A stretch of 64,000 nt of DNA from Balaenoptera acutorostrata (Eukaryota > Chordata > Mammalia > Artiodactyla > Balaenopteridae): contig NC_080078.1 of assembly GCF_949987535.1 (NCBI RefSeq), positions 53,346,207-53,410,206 on the forward strand. The letters are read 5' to 3'. Made by a program: the position numbers and the translations under genes. Positions 30,837 to 41,829 of this stretch are shown here, in pieces. How positions within the stretch are numbered: the stretch's first letter is position 1; every line of letters begins with the position of its first letter. Below the pieces are notes generated by a model. It saw nothing but the letters and a program-made list of their open reading frames with translations, was not told the DNA's origin and searched no databases.

Positions 30837-31639
30837 AAACATTAGAACAAAAATTTTAACACTTAAAATTAAGAAATCTGTGAATCATATGATACCTTCA
30901 ACAAAGTAAGAAACAGGTATGAACCTGGCAATGATGTTCACGACACACACATCTGACAAAAATGTAGTATCGCGAATATACAAAAAAATTGCTATAAAGA
31001 AATTAGATAAGAAAAAATAACCCAATTTTTTTAAATGAACATAAGATGCAAATAGGCATTTTACTTAAGAAACATGTGTGGCCAAAACCAGAGACACAAC
31101 AAAAAAATAGAAATGAAAGGATGATCATTCTCTTCACTCATCAGAGAAAGGCAAAGACCACAATGAGTTGCTATTTTATTCCTGTTTTATCGGGAACTCT
31201 TAGGAAGTCTGACTTGAATATTGATTGTTGGCAAGTGTCTGGATCAAAGGGTCTCCTAGGGAAGTATAAAGTGGTAGAGTTACTTTGGAAACCAATTTAG
31301 CATCTTCTTGTAAAACTGAAGATTCATATTCCTTATGACATAGAAAATCCACACTTTGGTATACAGTCAAGAAAATCTCTTGAACAGAATTTCTGTATTA
31401 GGGGACATGTGCAAGAATGTTTGTAGCAGATCCACATGTCACAGCAATAAACTGAAAATCCCTAAAATGCCCACCAAAAGGAGAGCGGATAAATAAACTA
31501 ATATATTCATGGTGTAAAATGTTAGAAGTCGAAACAAACTAGAGTCACATCCCACAATATAGATAAACTGTATATAGATATAATTAATTTTATTAAAAAT
31601 TTTTATTAGTATGCATAGTTAAAAGTGCATTATATCACA

Positions 31640-32098
31640 AGTGTGGTAGATTGATATTTTAAAAGGCCACACTTATTCACTCCTCACTTGTGACTTCTTT
31701 TTTTTTTTTTTTTTTTGTGACTTCTTTTTTGTCAAGAGACTATGGCAAAGGTGACACTGTCCTAGTTCTATTTCTCAAAAGGTCTCCTGTGCTTCCACTC
31801 TTGCTCTTTGAACCCTGCCACCAGCATGTGAATAAGCCTGGGCTTGCCTGTTGGCAGATGAGAGACCAGGTGAAGAGACCTGATCTTGCTGAGGCCATCC
31901 TAGACCAGCCTAGAGCCAGCTGACCCCTAACCATGAAAGAGGGTCCAGCCAAGATCAGCAGAGTTCAGCTGACACATGAGTGAGACCAAGCAAGACCAGA
32001 AGAGTCCCAGCTCCCCAACTTGTGACTAATACTAAATGTTTATTGTTTCAGGCACTGAGTTTGGAGTGGTATTTGTTATGCAACAACAGCTGATACAA
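31640..32098 (+). mobile_element. MLT1-type LTR (MaLR) carrying a poly(T) insertion
   Basis: 'ggtagattgatattttaaaaggcc' near the start, then 'gcctgttggcagatgagagacc', 'gccaagatcagcagag' and the end 'gcactgagtttggagtggtatttgttatgcaacaacagctgatac' follow MLT1. A T run bounded by a 15-bp repeat interrupts it (31689-31731). Confidence 0.78.
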
Positions 32099-32104
32099 TA
32101 AGTG

Positions 32105-32545
32105 TACGGATTTGTGTTTTTTCTTTCACAAAGTGAACACACCCATTTAACCAGCACCCAGATCAGGAAAGAGACCATGACCAGCACTTGAGAAGTCCCC
32201 CTTTTGCCACCTTCCAATCACCTCATCCTGTCCCCAACCCAAGGTAGCTACCCTTTTAGCTTCCTATAAATGTAATAATATTGTGTATACTTTTGTATCT
32301 AGATCCTTTCATGCCATGTCTTGTTTGTGAAAAGCATCCATTATGTTGTGTACCGTTGTGGATTGTCCATTCTCATGGCTGTATAGTATTCAATGGTGTG
32401 AATATATTACACTCTATTTATCCATGTAACACTTGATAGACATCAGGCTGATTCCAGTTTGGGGCTATTACAAACAGTGCACATTCTTGTAGGCGTCTTT
32501 TGGTGAATACATGTGCTCATTGCTGTTGGGGTTAGTCATATATTT
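32105..32545 (-). mobile_element. Old L1 3' end fragment
   Basis: 'ccagcacccagatcaggaaagagacc', 'tcctataaatgtaataatattg', 'gctgtatagtattcaatgg' and 'tattacaaacagtgcacattcttg' are the reverse complement of L1M 3' sequences. Confidence 0.68.
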
Positions 32546-32689
32546 TTAGTGAAAAACATAGGTCTCAAGAGATTATATACAGTGTAATATTTCATTATGA
32601 TACTTTTACCTATGTCATCATAGTTCAGTATGATACTTTTAAACTCATATTTTATGAAATTAAAAACTAAAACCAAAAAAAACTGTTAT

Positions 32690-32830
32690 AGGAATATATG
32701 CATATGATGTAGATAGACATGTGCATATATATGTATATACATATACATACATTTATGTGTATAATGCAGGTATGTATATCTATACCTATGTAAATATAAA
32801 AATACAACAATTATATATACAAGATTCAGA
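32690..32830. repeat. TATG/ATAC-rich low-complexity tract
   Basis: Alternating 'atatgcatatg', 'catatatatgtatatacatatacatac' type sequence with no clear unit. Probably a decayed microsatellite. Confidence 0.65.
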
Positions 32831-33089
32831 TTCATGACTACCTTGGAGGATTGAGGGTGGGGAAAAAGAGGCAGGGGTGCCAGAGGGGGAAAAAAACCAG
32901 TGTTCTAGTTTTTGTGTTGTGTAATTATTTCAAGGATATTTATTGTATTATAAATAGACCAATATGGTCTTGTACAAACCAGTGAGAAGGGTGTGCCATG
33001 AGCTAAAGATTATTATTTATACAATTCTGTACACCTGATATAATATCTATTAAAAAGTAGGTAGAGCTACCTAAAATGAAGTAGGCGGT

Positions 33090-33220
33090 TAGAACTGAAG
33101 GGTCCTGAAAAGTCACCAACCCATGTGGCAATTTTATATTTGGAAAGACCAAAGACCATGAAGTTTAAGTGACTTGGCCAAAGTCATTCAGATATTTTCA
33201 TGACACGAATCCAGCATGAA
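33090..33220 (-). repeat. MIR fragment
   Basis: 'aagtttaagtgacttggccaaagtcattcag' and 'acacgaatccagc' match the reverse MIR core. Diverged. Confidence 0.5.
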
Positions 33221-33294
33221 AAAGAACATTTCAAAGGTAGGTTGATTTTTTTTCCCTCTATGGTTTATGCTTGGTATGAATTCTATTTCCTTAC

Positions 33295-33438
33295 AAACGC
33301 CAACTTCTGTTCTTGAAAATGTTGCCAATGTAATCTAGCATCGTAGGTCTCAGTTGCTTCTTAAAATGTTCCTGCTTTCTTTCATTTGAAGAATAGTCTT
33401 TCTTCAGATAAATTTTCTGAACTTTCCTATTAAACTTG
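33295..33438 (-). other. Exon-like segment with acceptor and donor signals (hypothetical)
   Basis: On the minus strand a pyrimidine tract TTTCCTCATTCTTCATTCCAG (33439 upward; written here as a near-20-base motif with its last base being the acceptor G) precedes a 144-bp segment that ends at a GTAAGG donor (33289-33294). An open frame crosses it (33569-33291). Placed in the PLCB1 phase (0) it would read Q-V-stop. It is not the isoform-b tail I remember. Could be a chance pairing of splice-like sites. Confidence 0.2.
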
Positions 33439-33599
33439 CTGGAATGAAGAATGAGGAAATTAGAAAAGTGTGTTGTTTTGTTTTGTTCTGTTTTGCCAGT
33501 ACTGTCATTAATTGCAGCATATTTCTTACATTTCTTAGAAGTTGGAGGCAATCCTGGGTGGGGAAGCACTGGTGATTTGGAGTAAGTTCTGTTGCAGCT

Positions 33600-35035
33600 G
33601 GGTGAACTTGGCCTTTATAGACTTCCCTCTCAAGTTTAAATCAAGAAGATTTGTCCACAGAGTTACAATGGAAAACTGGCATCGTTTTCCCATTACTTAG
33701 TGCTTACCTAAAAGCACAACTCAAAATATACCCTGGCCTTCATTTCTCTTATCAGACAATCCCCTAGAATTGGTGGGGGTGGGTTGGGGGGAGGACCTGA
33801 CCCCCCCATCCCCCTTTTCTGAAATGTTTGAATCTTTCTCTCTTCTAATCACAAGCTCAAGAACGTCAATAGGGAAAGATTTCCAGATCAATTCTACATT
33901 TCGGTCACATCCTTACTTAATCAGATGTTTTTGCTACTTCCAAAACAGACAGAAATTCTAAATTTCACCATGCACACATCATTTAAAATTTCCCCCTCCC
34001 TGTTAAGTTATTTAAACTTTTCCTACATATCAATTAGTTTGAAATAATAAGTCTTTAGGCTATCCATTAATTGCTGCACTGTAGACATGATCTGTATTTA
34101 AAATTATGCCAGGAAAATTAAGCTGCAGCACAAAGGAGTCTTGGCTAACAGAAAAGGCTTCTTAGCCCTTCGGAGAAGCAGAAGGAGATAACCGGGACAG
34201 GGAATACACAAGGGGGCTCCTTTCTGAGTTTGTCATTCGCCAGCGTGAGATGTGAAAACAGACTGCTCCAGCTGTAGGCTCTTCTTCCTTGCTTTTCAGT
34301 TTTCATTTTGAATTCTTACTGTATTTGGTCATGCGAAGGCAGAAGAAAACGGTTGTCAGCCAAATGTCCTTTTCTAGTAGAAATTTATTATAAATAGTCT
34401 AAAGGCAACTCGCCTTCATAATGAATTTCCCAACCTTTCCTCCCCCTGCAAAGACAACACATCTCGGTCTGTGACCTTGGTTAATTTTGTAGGAGGTAAA
34501 GGGGATGGAGAGAGGAGAGGTGTGGGCAGCTGGCAACCTTACCCACCAGTGCCTCAATTTTAGTAAACACTGTGGTTTCATTGGAAGAAATATTACTTAT
34601 AAGGAAGAGGAGGTGGCAGGATTCCCTGTTGCTTGCTGAGAACCCCTAGTGCTCTGTGGGTTACGTAAACTTCCCCCTGTCCCTAATCAAGACTCTAGGT
34701 TGTGCTGAAAAATGCCCTTTGAGATCTGACTCACTCCCACCCTATTGAGTGGTAGTTTCAACAACTGAGGACCCTGGCATCGATTTTTAAAAAAACGGAG
34801 GGTGAAAGGAAAGACGGAAAGAAAGTTAGAAAGTGACTCACGGGTGACATTTTTTAATATCCTCCCTACCCAGGAAAGTTTAAGTGTATGGGTGTTTATT
34901 TTGCCTTCGAGTGCTCACCCATTTTCTCTCTGGCTTCTTGTTTTTTGCCTCCCCGTGATTAATCATTTTGACTTCAGGTCTGGCAAAGGCAAGTGCTGTG
35001 GAGTCATTCTTGCCCTCTAGTGGTGAAATGGTACC
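33600..35035. other. Repeat-poor intron block
   Basis: No transposon is recognised over about 1.4 kb. The sequence has a unique, possibly constrained look around 34060-34600 (for example 'gctgcagcacaaagg', a SOX-like site). No coding support. Confidence 0.35.
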
Positions 35036-35130
35036 TTAATGGGCAGGTCTCCCCGTTATCCAAAAGTAGAGCGGTCCTATGAAACCTTTGTAAGCAGAAA
35101 TGGCCTAAAGCGAAGAAGCTTAGGACACAT
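35036..35130. repeat. Small DNA-transposon terminus
   Basis: 'ccccgttatccaaaagtag' and 'tcctatgaaacctttgtaagcagaaatggcctaaagcgaagaag' match the end of a Tigger-like MITE. Confidence 0.5.
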
Positions 35131-35694
35131 CTTGCTAACAGATGCACAAAATAAATCGAGATAAAGCACAGATGCTCTCAGAGTTCACATCTCTGGCAGC
35201 CTGACGCTGAGAAGCTGAGAGTAGTTCCCGGAGAAGGAGCTTGGCGGTGCCCCTCTCCTGGCTTGGGGTCCATTGTAAAACAGATGTTGAATGCTATTCT
35301 CGCCTTTTTTCAAAGTGGAAATCCTCTTCAGATTTCTTTTTGTTAGCAAAACAGGTCCTAATATAGGTCTTTCATAAAAGTGCAGTGGCATAGAGTGAAC
35401 TTTCGAAAAACAAGGCATTCTTTACTAGAAACGCTTTAAGACAAGTAATGTTTAGAGCTTGGGGGAAGCATTTTCTTTGTAGAATAATGCTTTGGGCAGA
35501 GCACACTTAATCATATAAAATGTCTCAGCACAGGAGATTGTTGAAGGGGCAGAAACATACCATTCTGGGTGTCATTGTTTAGGAGATTCACATAGAAGTA
35601 AGATAATATTTCTAGGGAAATGTTTTCATTCCCTTTCTTGTATTGAATTTATAACTTAGAGGCAGTTATCCTTAAGTCTTTACATTTTTCTCTG

Positions 35695-36085
35695 CAGTAC
35701 AAGGGTTCACAGCAGCACTACTTATAATAGTCAAAAGCTGGAAACAACCCAAGCGTCTATCAAGAGTGAAATGGGTAAGTAAATTGTGATGTATTCAAAT
35801 ACTGTATAACAATGAAAAAAATCCAACTATGGTTACATACAACAAATAAATGATGCCAGATGCAGAAGACTACAGACTATGAGTCTGTTAATATAGAGTC
35901 CCAAAACTTCTAGATAAAATAATCTCTATATTGACTGAAGGTGGAATGGCCGTTACTTCACGATGGAGGTAGTATCGATCGGACTGGAGAACGAGGGAAA
36001 CTTCTAGGATGCTGATAATATTCTGTATCTTGATATAAGAGGTAATTTCATAACTGTTTAAATTTGTCAAGCTGTTCACTTATGA
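35695..36085 (+). mobile_element. Old L1 3' end (L1M/L1ME type)
   Basis: 'gttcacagcagcactacttataatagtc', 'ggaaacaacccaagcgtctatc', then 'ggaaacttctaggatgctgataatattctg' and 'aagctgttcacttatgacctgggc' follow old L1 ends on the plus strand. Confidence 0.72.
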
Positions 36086-36234
36086 CCTGGGCATTTAATG
36101 TTTTCTCCCTGGCTTTCACCTATGGACTAATAATGTATTTTACTTCTTATATGCCCATCATTTCTTTTAAATGTTCTTTTTTTTCTGGATAAGCTACTTT
36201 TCAGAAACTTCAATATGTATATGTTTTTGTGCCA

Positions 36235-36370
36235 TCTTGAAACTCATGTGGTTGGTAGAGGTTGTTATTAGGGATATTTCCACTCACCAGCTGGGTGATG
36301 CTCACCTTACCTCCCTGGTCCTCATCTCCCCATTGGTCTATGGACTGTTGCACTGTAAATGACAGGGTAA
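36235..36370 (+). repeat. MIR-like fragment
   Basis: 'cagctgggtgatgctcaccttacctccctggtcctcatctcc' resembles the MIR core 'gctgtgtgaccttgg..cctcagtttcctcatct'. Weak. Confidence 0.4.
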
Positions 36371-38479
36371 TTTCTGGCCACCCAGGGGCCGTGATAAAAT
36401 CAGAGCTCACTTTCAGGACACTGGGGGCTGTCTGGGGGCTGCTTAGATGTAACTGTGTTGTTGTATTAAGCTTCCTCTGACTGTGATATCTAGCACTAGG
36501 GAGATGGAAATGGCAGGTGAAGAGTATAAGAAAACAAAAAACATTACACAGAGGGGAAAGAGTGCAGGAAATCAGAAAGAAAACAATGCTTTTGGAGGTT
36601 TGTGGGGACTTCTGGCACTTTCCCATCTTAGGCCGTAAAAGTGACCCTTCTCACACTTAAACAGTCAACCCCAGAAAAAGGAAGTGTCTCAACTCGCAGT
36701 TCACTGTTTGTCTAGGACTGAGCCTTGGCTGATATGACTTGAGAGCGAGGGAAAAGTGAGGAGAGGGGATTGCCTGGACCCACAGGCTTACCCTGAGAAC
36801 ACTGGGATACAGCCAGCTGGGGTCCTGCATGGGTGAGGATCTCCTCCACTACTTGGGACATGGCTGTGATGTCAGTTCCAGAGTAAGTGGAATAAAGTAA
36901 TTGAACAAAGTGGGCAGTGGAGCTGTTTTCATCTCTAATGGAATAGTCCTAGGCTGGCATTAGACCCTTGCTTGGTTAGAGGCAGTTGGCCTTCCTCGGT
37001 TTTGTCCTGGAGGATGGTTTTGTTGTTTATGAAGAGGAACAGTCTGCAATGGGCCAATTTTCTCAAGTTCTTCAATTAGCAGGTAGAAAAATAATCATCC
37101 TTTCTTTTGGGAGACCTAATGGAGACACTCACTAATGTCAGTAGCTACTGTTTAGAAATGACACTCAGAATCCCAGGTGTAGCTGAAATGACAGAATAAT
37201 TAAGAGGCAGAGCAGAAACACAAAATAAAGAAAAAAAGCATAGGGCCAATGGCTCTAACAGACAGCAGCCACTATGGTGACCATGGCAGACATCACTAAT
37301 CAATTGTGGCAGTATTCTTGGGTCAGTCTGGATAGCCGTGGAATCCTTATCAACATAAAGTGCCAGACATCTACCACCATATGTGGGAAGTGGCAAGCAA
37401 AACGCAAACCATGCCATTAAGGTAGGAAACTTGGGGACTAAAGTTTGGATGGGCAGTTAGTGTTACTTTGCAACCCATTATAACAATGAACAAGCAATGA
37501 CTATCTCTTAAGCTAGTGTGACCTAGTTGAAGCAAAGTTTATATAGAAGCAAATACACATATCATAAATGACAAGGGATCTTCAACAACAGGAAATTTGT
37601 AGTTATTAAATGCAAATGCATATAGAAGGAAGAGATATAAAGTTAGGAGTACAAAGCAATGGTGGTGGTGGTGGTATGTGGCTGTAAGGCAATAATGAAT
37701 GATGATGATTGTGGCTAAAGGGAGCACATGCTCATCTAAAGGGGGAACCCACTCCTCTGGTCCAGCCAATTACTGCCAAGTGGTACCATTGACTCAATGC
37801 AGCTATGACTTCCAGTATTTCAAAAGAAGCCAGAAAATATTTTAAAATGAAAAATCACCTGATTTTTAAAAGTTAGAGACCAATCAAAAAGAAAATTATA
37901 GGAAAGAAAAAGCACTATAACAATGTGTGAGTCAAATAAATTGTGTTTGCTGGTTATTGCAGCCTGGTTGTCTGTTTGCAACGTCTGGCTTATGGAGTTT
38001 GCTTGGAAGAGGATTGTCAGAGACAGGCTCCAAGAGTAGGCTGGGGAATTTTTATTCCAATTTCTTCAGATACTTAGGATGACATTCACAAATCAGCTGC
38101 CCTGGGAAGTTTAGCCTTTTATCTCTTCCTGACCAAGTAAAGGGAGTCCAGCCTGGTTTCTAAGGAACGTTTGCCCCAGGAAGTTCCTGTGCATCTACGA
38201 TTCGTGAGGACTATGGTACAACTACAGCCTCTTGAATGCCGATCACGTTTCCTGGTTCCATAAGCACAGTAGAAAATGTTCCTGTGGGTATTTTTGAGCA
38301 ACTTGGTTCGCCCTGAAGCTACAAGGTCTGCTCTGGCTGCAACAAACATTAACCTTCACAGTGTCATCTCCTTTGGACTTTGGGAACAGAAACTCTGCTG
38401 GGAGTCACACAGCTCCCAGCTGAAGACGGTGGCACGTTTACACATGTGTGTTTTGGGGAGGCAGTGGATGGTGGTGGTT
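36371..38479. other. Unclassified intron sequence
   Basis: No exon or clear repeat is recognised. A short (GGT)n run lies near 37660-37676. The minus-strand open stretch of 138 codons at 36210-36626 overlaps the MIR-like fragment and lacks homology. Confidence 0.4.
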
Positions 38480-38665
38480 TGGAGAATGTGAGTTCCAGGG
38501 CCAGGTGCCTTGATTCACATCTCAACTCTGCCAGTGAGGAGCTGCAGGGGCTTGGGCCAGTGGCTGGTCTCTGTGTCTCAGTTTCTGTCCATAACGTGAG
38601 GATGCTGAGTCAGCCCTGCAGACACTGTAGGGGATCACAGGAGATGGCTCAGTGTTTGGGCCCCT
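38480..38665 (+). repeat. MIR element
   Basis: 'cacatctcaactctgccagtgaggagctgc', 'cttgggccagtggctggtctctgtgtctcagtttctgtcc' and 'gtgaggatgctg' follow MIR in order. Confidence 0.7.
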
Positions 38666-39249
38666 CAAAAGAACTCGCTCAAATAAGCTCTCATTATTCA
38701 AAATCCTGAAGCCAAGGAGGGCTTTACTTTCCAGGGGAACATCCAGATGAAGGCAGCGCCCACTTGGCTGTTTGGCTTCTCTTGTATTTCTACGTCCACA
38801 CATGACAACAGCATTCTAGCAGAAAGAACTCCCAGAAGCAGGGAGTGTAGCCAGCCTAAATCTCTAATTTTTCCGAGGCCTGTGGCCACTCTCCTCAAAT
38901 AAACTGTTTGGAGATTCTAACTCTTTGGCTTCAAAGCCCCCAAAGCATGATCCATCTGCAAAAGTATGATGAATTCCTGGTTTGACATTACGAGTGTGGT
39001 TTCCAGGATCTGATTTTTACTGAGGACTGTTGGGCAGAAAAGAAAAAAGAAGGAAAGCTGTTCTTCTTTAGCTCTGATTCTCTTGCAGAGTTTGTCTTTC
39101 CCAGTGTACCCCGTGGACCATCTGCTTCGGAATCCCCTGGGAGAGACTATGTGAATAACGCTCAGACTCATCCTAGACCTCCCATGAGAGCACCCTTAGT
39201 TCTGGGCAGAGGGGCCCGTTCCTTGGCCTTCACGACTCCTTCTGGCCAT
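38666..39249. other. Unclassified intron sequence
   Basis: Nothing firm. A possible MER5 trace lies near 39105-39160 ('gtggaccatctgcttcggaatcccctgg'). Confidence 0.35.
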
Positions 39250-40005
39250 CCTTCATGCATGTGCTCCTCACAGCACAAGCTCATCTGGAGACATGGCCTC
39301 CCCAGTGCTGGAATACGCAGGTGGGTTTTTGTCTCTGGTTCTTGCACAGAGCTCCTAAAACCCTTGGAATTTCCTAAGTGATAGGAGTGTCTTTACACCT
39401 TACTTAATGATAATGAGGTGACTTAGAATAGAGCCCTGGATAATCTCAGGATGGGGCTGAAGGACCAATTGATGAGACAGTTGGAAATTTCAGCCCCCAG
39501 TACCAACCACCAGGGAAGGAAGGACATAGCTGGAGACTGGGTTATAAAAACTCTTGAACAGCAGTGTTCAGAGAGCTTCTGGGTTGGAGAAAGCTTGCTG
39601 GGAGGATGGCACACCCCTAGATCCTGGGCACAGAAGGTCCTGCACTCAGGATCCTTCCAGACCTCACCCCATGTGCCTCTTTATCCATTGTTCATTTGTA
39701 CCCTTTTTAATAAACTGATAAATGGAAGTGAAGTGACTTTCTGAGATCTGTGAGCCATTCTAGCAAATTATCAAACATGAAGAGGGGGTTGTGGAAACCC
39801 CCGATTTATAGCTGGTTGGTCAGAAGTACAGGTAGCCCAAGACTTGTTGTGAGCGTCTCAAGTGGGGGCAGACTTGTGGGACTGAACTCTTAAGCTGTGG
39901 GGTCTGTGCTAACTCTGAGTAGTGTCAGAATTGAATTGTAGGACACCCAGCTGGTCTCAGAAAATTTTGGTGTCATGAAACACACCACTGGGATACCAGG
40001 ATTCC
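39250..40005 (+). mobile_element. ERVL-type LTR
   Basis: Shares its family with the minus-strand copy at 15820-16592: 'cacagagctcctaaaaccctt', 'gaatttcctaagtgatagg', 'aatgaggtgactt', 'tctcaggatggggctg' and, near the end, 'gaattgtaggacacccagctgg'. A promoter/poly(A)-like AATAAA is at about 39709. Solitary; the family name is uncertain. Confidence 0.68.
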
Positions 40006-40384
40006 CTTCCCAACAGGCCCCCAGCCCCCTTTCTAGTCCCTTACAGTCTTCTTTCTCCAGTCAGTCCTCCTGAGAGCAGAACCTTGCTGCCATTTTGCAT
40101 ACACCTAAGTCTAAGGCATCACCAAGGGGGGGATGTTTGATGGGAGTAAGGACAGATCTTGGACACATGTGCTGGGGTGCCCACTTCTATGTACAGAAGA
40201 TCCTCTATGGTGCAAGAAGAAATGGGGTGGGGTGGGGCCTTGGAAGGGAAGGGAGAAGGTCATGTGCTCAGAATTTCCTTTTGTCTTAGGTCCTGCAAAT
40301 ATTAGGAAATAGGTTGTCCTGACCTTCTGAATCAGAATCTGAGGATGGTGGCTGAGAATCTTGCTGGAATGTTTGCTAAATTTA

Positions 40385-40705
40385 AACAGAAGTTCTCAAC
40401 CTTTGCTGTACATCAGAATCAACTGGAAGCTTTTAAAATCACCAGGCCTCATGAATTCCCTGGCAGTCCAGCGGTTAGGACTCCACACTTTCACTGTTGA
40501 GGGGCTGGGTTCAATCCCTGATTGGGGAACTAAGATCCCACAAGCCACACAGTGCGGCCAAAAAAGAAAAAAAAAAAAAAAAAGACCAGGTCTGACCCAA
40601 AGCCAATGACATGAGGATCTTTTGGGATGGGACCAAGGCATCAGTAGTTCTTGAAGCTCCCTTGTGATTCCAATATTTAGCCAAGGTTGAGAGCCCTTGA
40701 GGTTT
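40385..40705 (+). mobile_element. MER5-like hAT MITE split by a CHR-1 SINE
   Basis: Left end 'gttctcaacctttgctgtacatcagaatcaactgg', right part 'gggaccaaggcatcagtag', 'cttgtgattccaatatttagccaaggttgagagccc'. The ends are inverted copies of each other (ttctcaacc / ggttgagag). A CHR-1 SINE occupies about 40450-40585. Confidence 0.8.
40450..40585 (+). mobile_element. CHR-1-type tRNA-derived SINE
   Basis: 'gaattccctggcagtccagcgg', 'gggttcaatccctgattgggg', 'aagatcccacaagcc' and an A-rich tail. Flanks 'accaggcct' and 'accaggtct' suggest a slightly decayed target-site duplication. Older than the long CHR copies. Confidence 0.85.
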
Positions 40706-41014
40706 GGAAGACAGATGAACAATGCGAAGGATCATGGGCAGGGGGTCAGCGTCACAGAGATGGGGATTGTCGCAGAGGGTAAATCATGGCATCCCTAAAG
40801 TGACAGCCTCTACTTTGTTCCAGCTGACTACTGCCATGCAGGTAAGAAGGCTCACTCTGGCCAGCTCTTCCCAATTTTCAAGGGAAGCTTCAGATGCTCA
40901 TATGAAATTTCACACTTTGTATACGTTAGTAGCTAATTCCACACAGTAGTAGTGAGAGAGCTACTGTCATGACTTGGTGTTTGGGCTGCCAGTTTGTGCT
41001 TCTGAGTTAGTCTT

Positions 41015-41205
41015 CCTACTCACAGTGTGGTCCATGGACCAGCAGCATCAACATCACCTGGGAGCTTGTTATAAAGTCGTCAGACTATAAAGGTAGACTT
41101 GTTATAAAGTCTACCCAGACCTACTAACTTAGAGCCTGCATTTTAATAGGATTCCCCAGGTGATTTGCATCTATATTAAAGTTTAAGAATCACTGATTAA
41201 CAGGT
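41015..41205 (+). mobile_element. MER5A-type hAT MITE with local duplication
   Basis: 'ccatggaccagcagcatcaacatcacctggg', 'cccaggtgatttgc' and 'agtttaagaatcactg' match MER5A. A short 'cttgttataaagtc' direct repeat (about 41067-41080 and 41099-41112) is private to this copy. Confidence 0.8.
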
Positions 41206-41829
41206 TAAACAGTATGGTGCCAGCAAAACCCAAACTGTAGGAGTGTTTCTTTTCTGTGCCACCAGTTATTCTGAGTTTCCTGATTGTAGAATTACATACC
41301 TCCTGCTGTGTGACATCAACAATCAATGCCTGCCCTGTGGGGAGACCTGGCATCCAACTCTACCTACTGCTCTGCCCTGTCTCTTCTATTAAAACCAATA
41401 TTCATGGTCTGTTGGTCAAGTCCTCCTAGCTGTCTGAAAGGTGAAATAGAAAAGAAGCTCATTTTCGTCTTTAAAAAATTAATATTTAATTGTTCTTCCT
41501 TCCCCACACTGTCCATTGAGGCCGTTAGAAAGACTTGTTTTAAATGTCACGCCCCCTGCCCTCATCAGGTTCACAGATTTACTCAGCATTCTTTCCTCTC
41601 TCAGCACTTTTGTTATCCTGATTGCGCTTTTATCATTATGATTCAACTTAACTGATGAAAAACAGGCTTTAAAAAGCTGTCTTAATGGAAAGAGAATTAT
41701 TGACTTGGATGGAAGTTTAGTAAATTATAATTTCAAAGTAAACTTCTTTGTATCTGGGCAACAAATGCAATTAAGTTCCTTAGAGAGAAATCAGTCTTGG
41801 AGGGGGTGTTTATCAATTTTATTAATCAT

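Larger units (their letters stand above)
29800..31570 (+). mobile_element. Old L1 ORF2 fragment, interrupted by nested SINEs
   Basis: The left part (29800-30186) carries 'caaaccatgcacaaagataaactcc' and 'ttagaaggcaatataaataaa'. The right part (30846-31570) carries 'tctgacaaaaatgtagtatc', 'gcaaataggcatttta' and 'ataaactaatatattcatgg'. Together they trace the C-terminal half of L1 ORF2 in the plus direction, with many stops. SINEs occupy 30187-30836. Confidence 0.72.

Noticed and set aside
33291..33569. Lys/Asn-rich 92-codon frame considered as the PLCB1b tail exon
   Set aside because: In the required phase 0 it stops after two codons, and the sequence is not proline-rich as the known isoform-b tail is.
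36210..36626. 138-codon minus-strand frame
   Set aside because: It overlaps a MIR-like fragment, shows no recognisable domain and lacks convincing splice sites.
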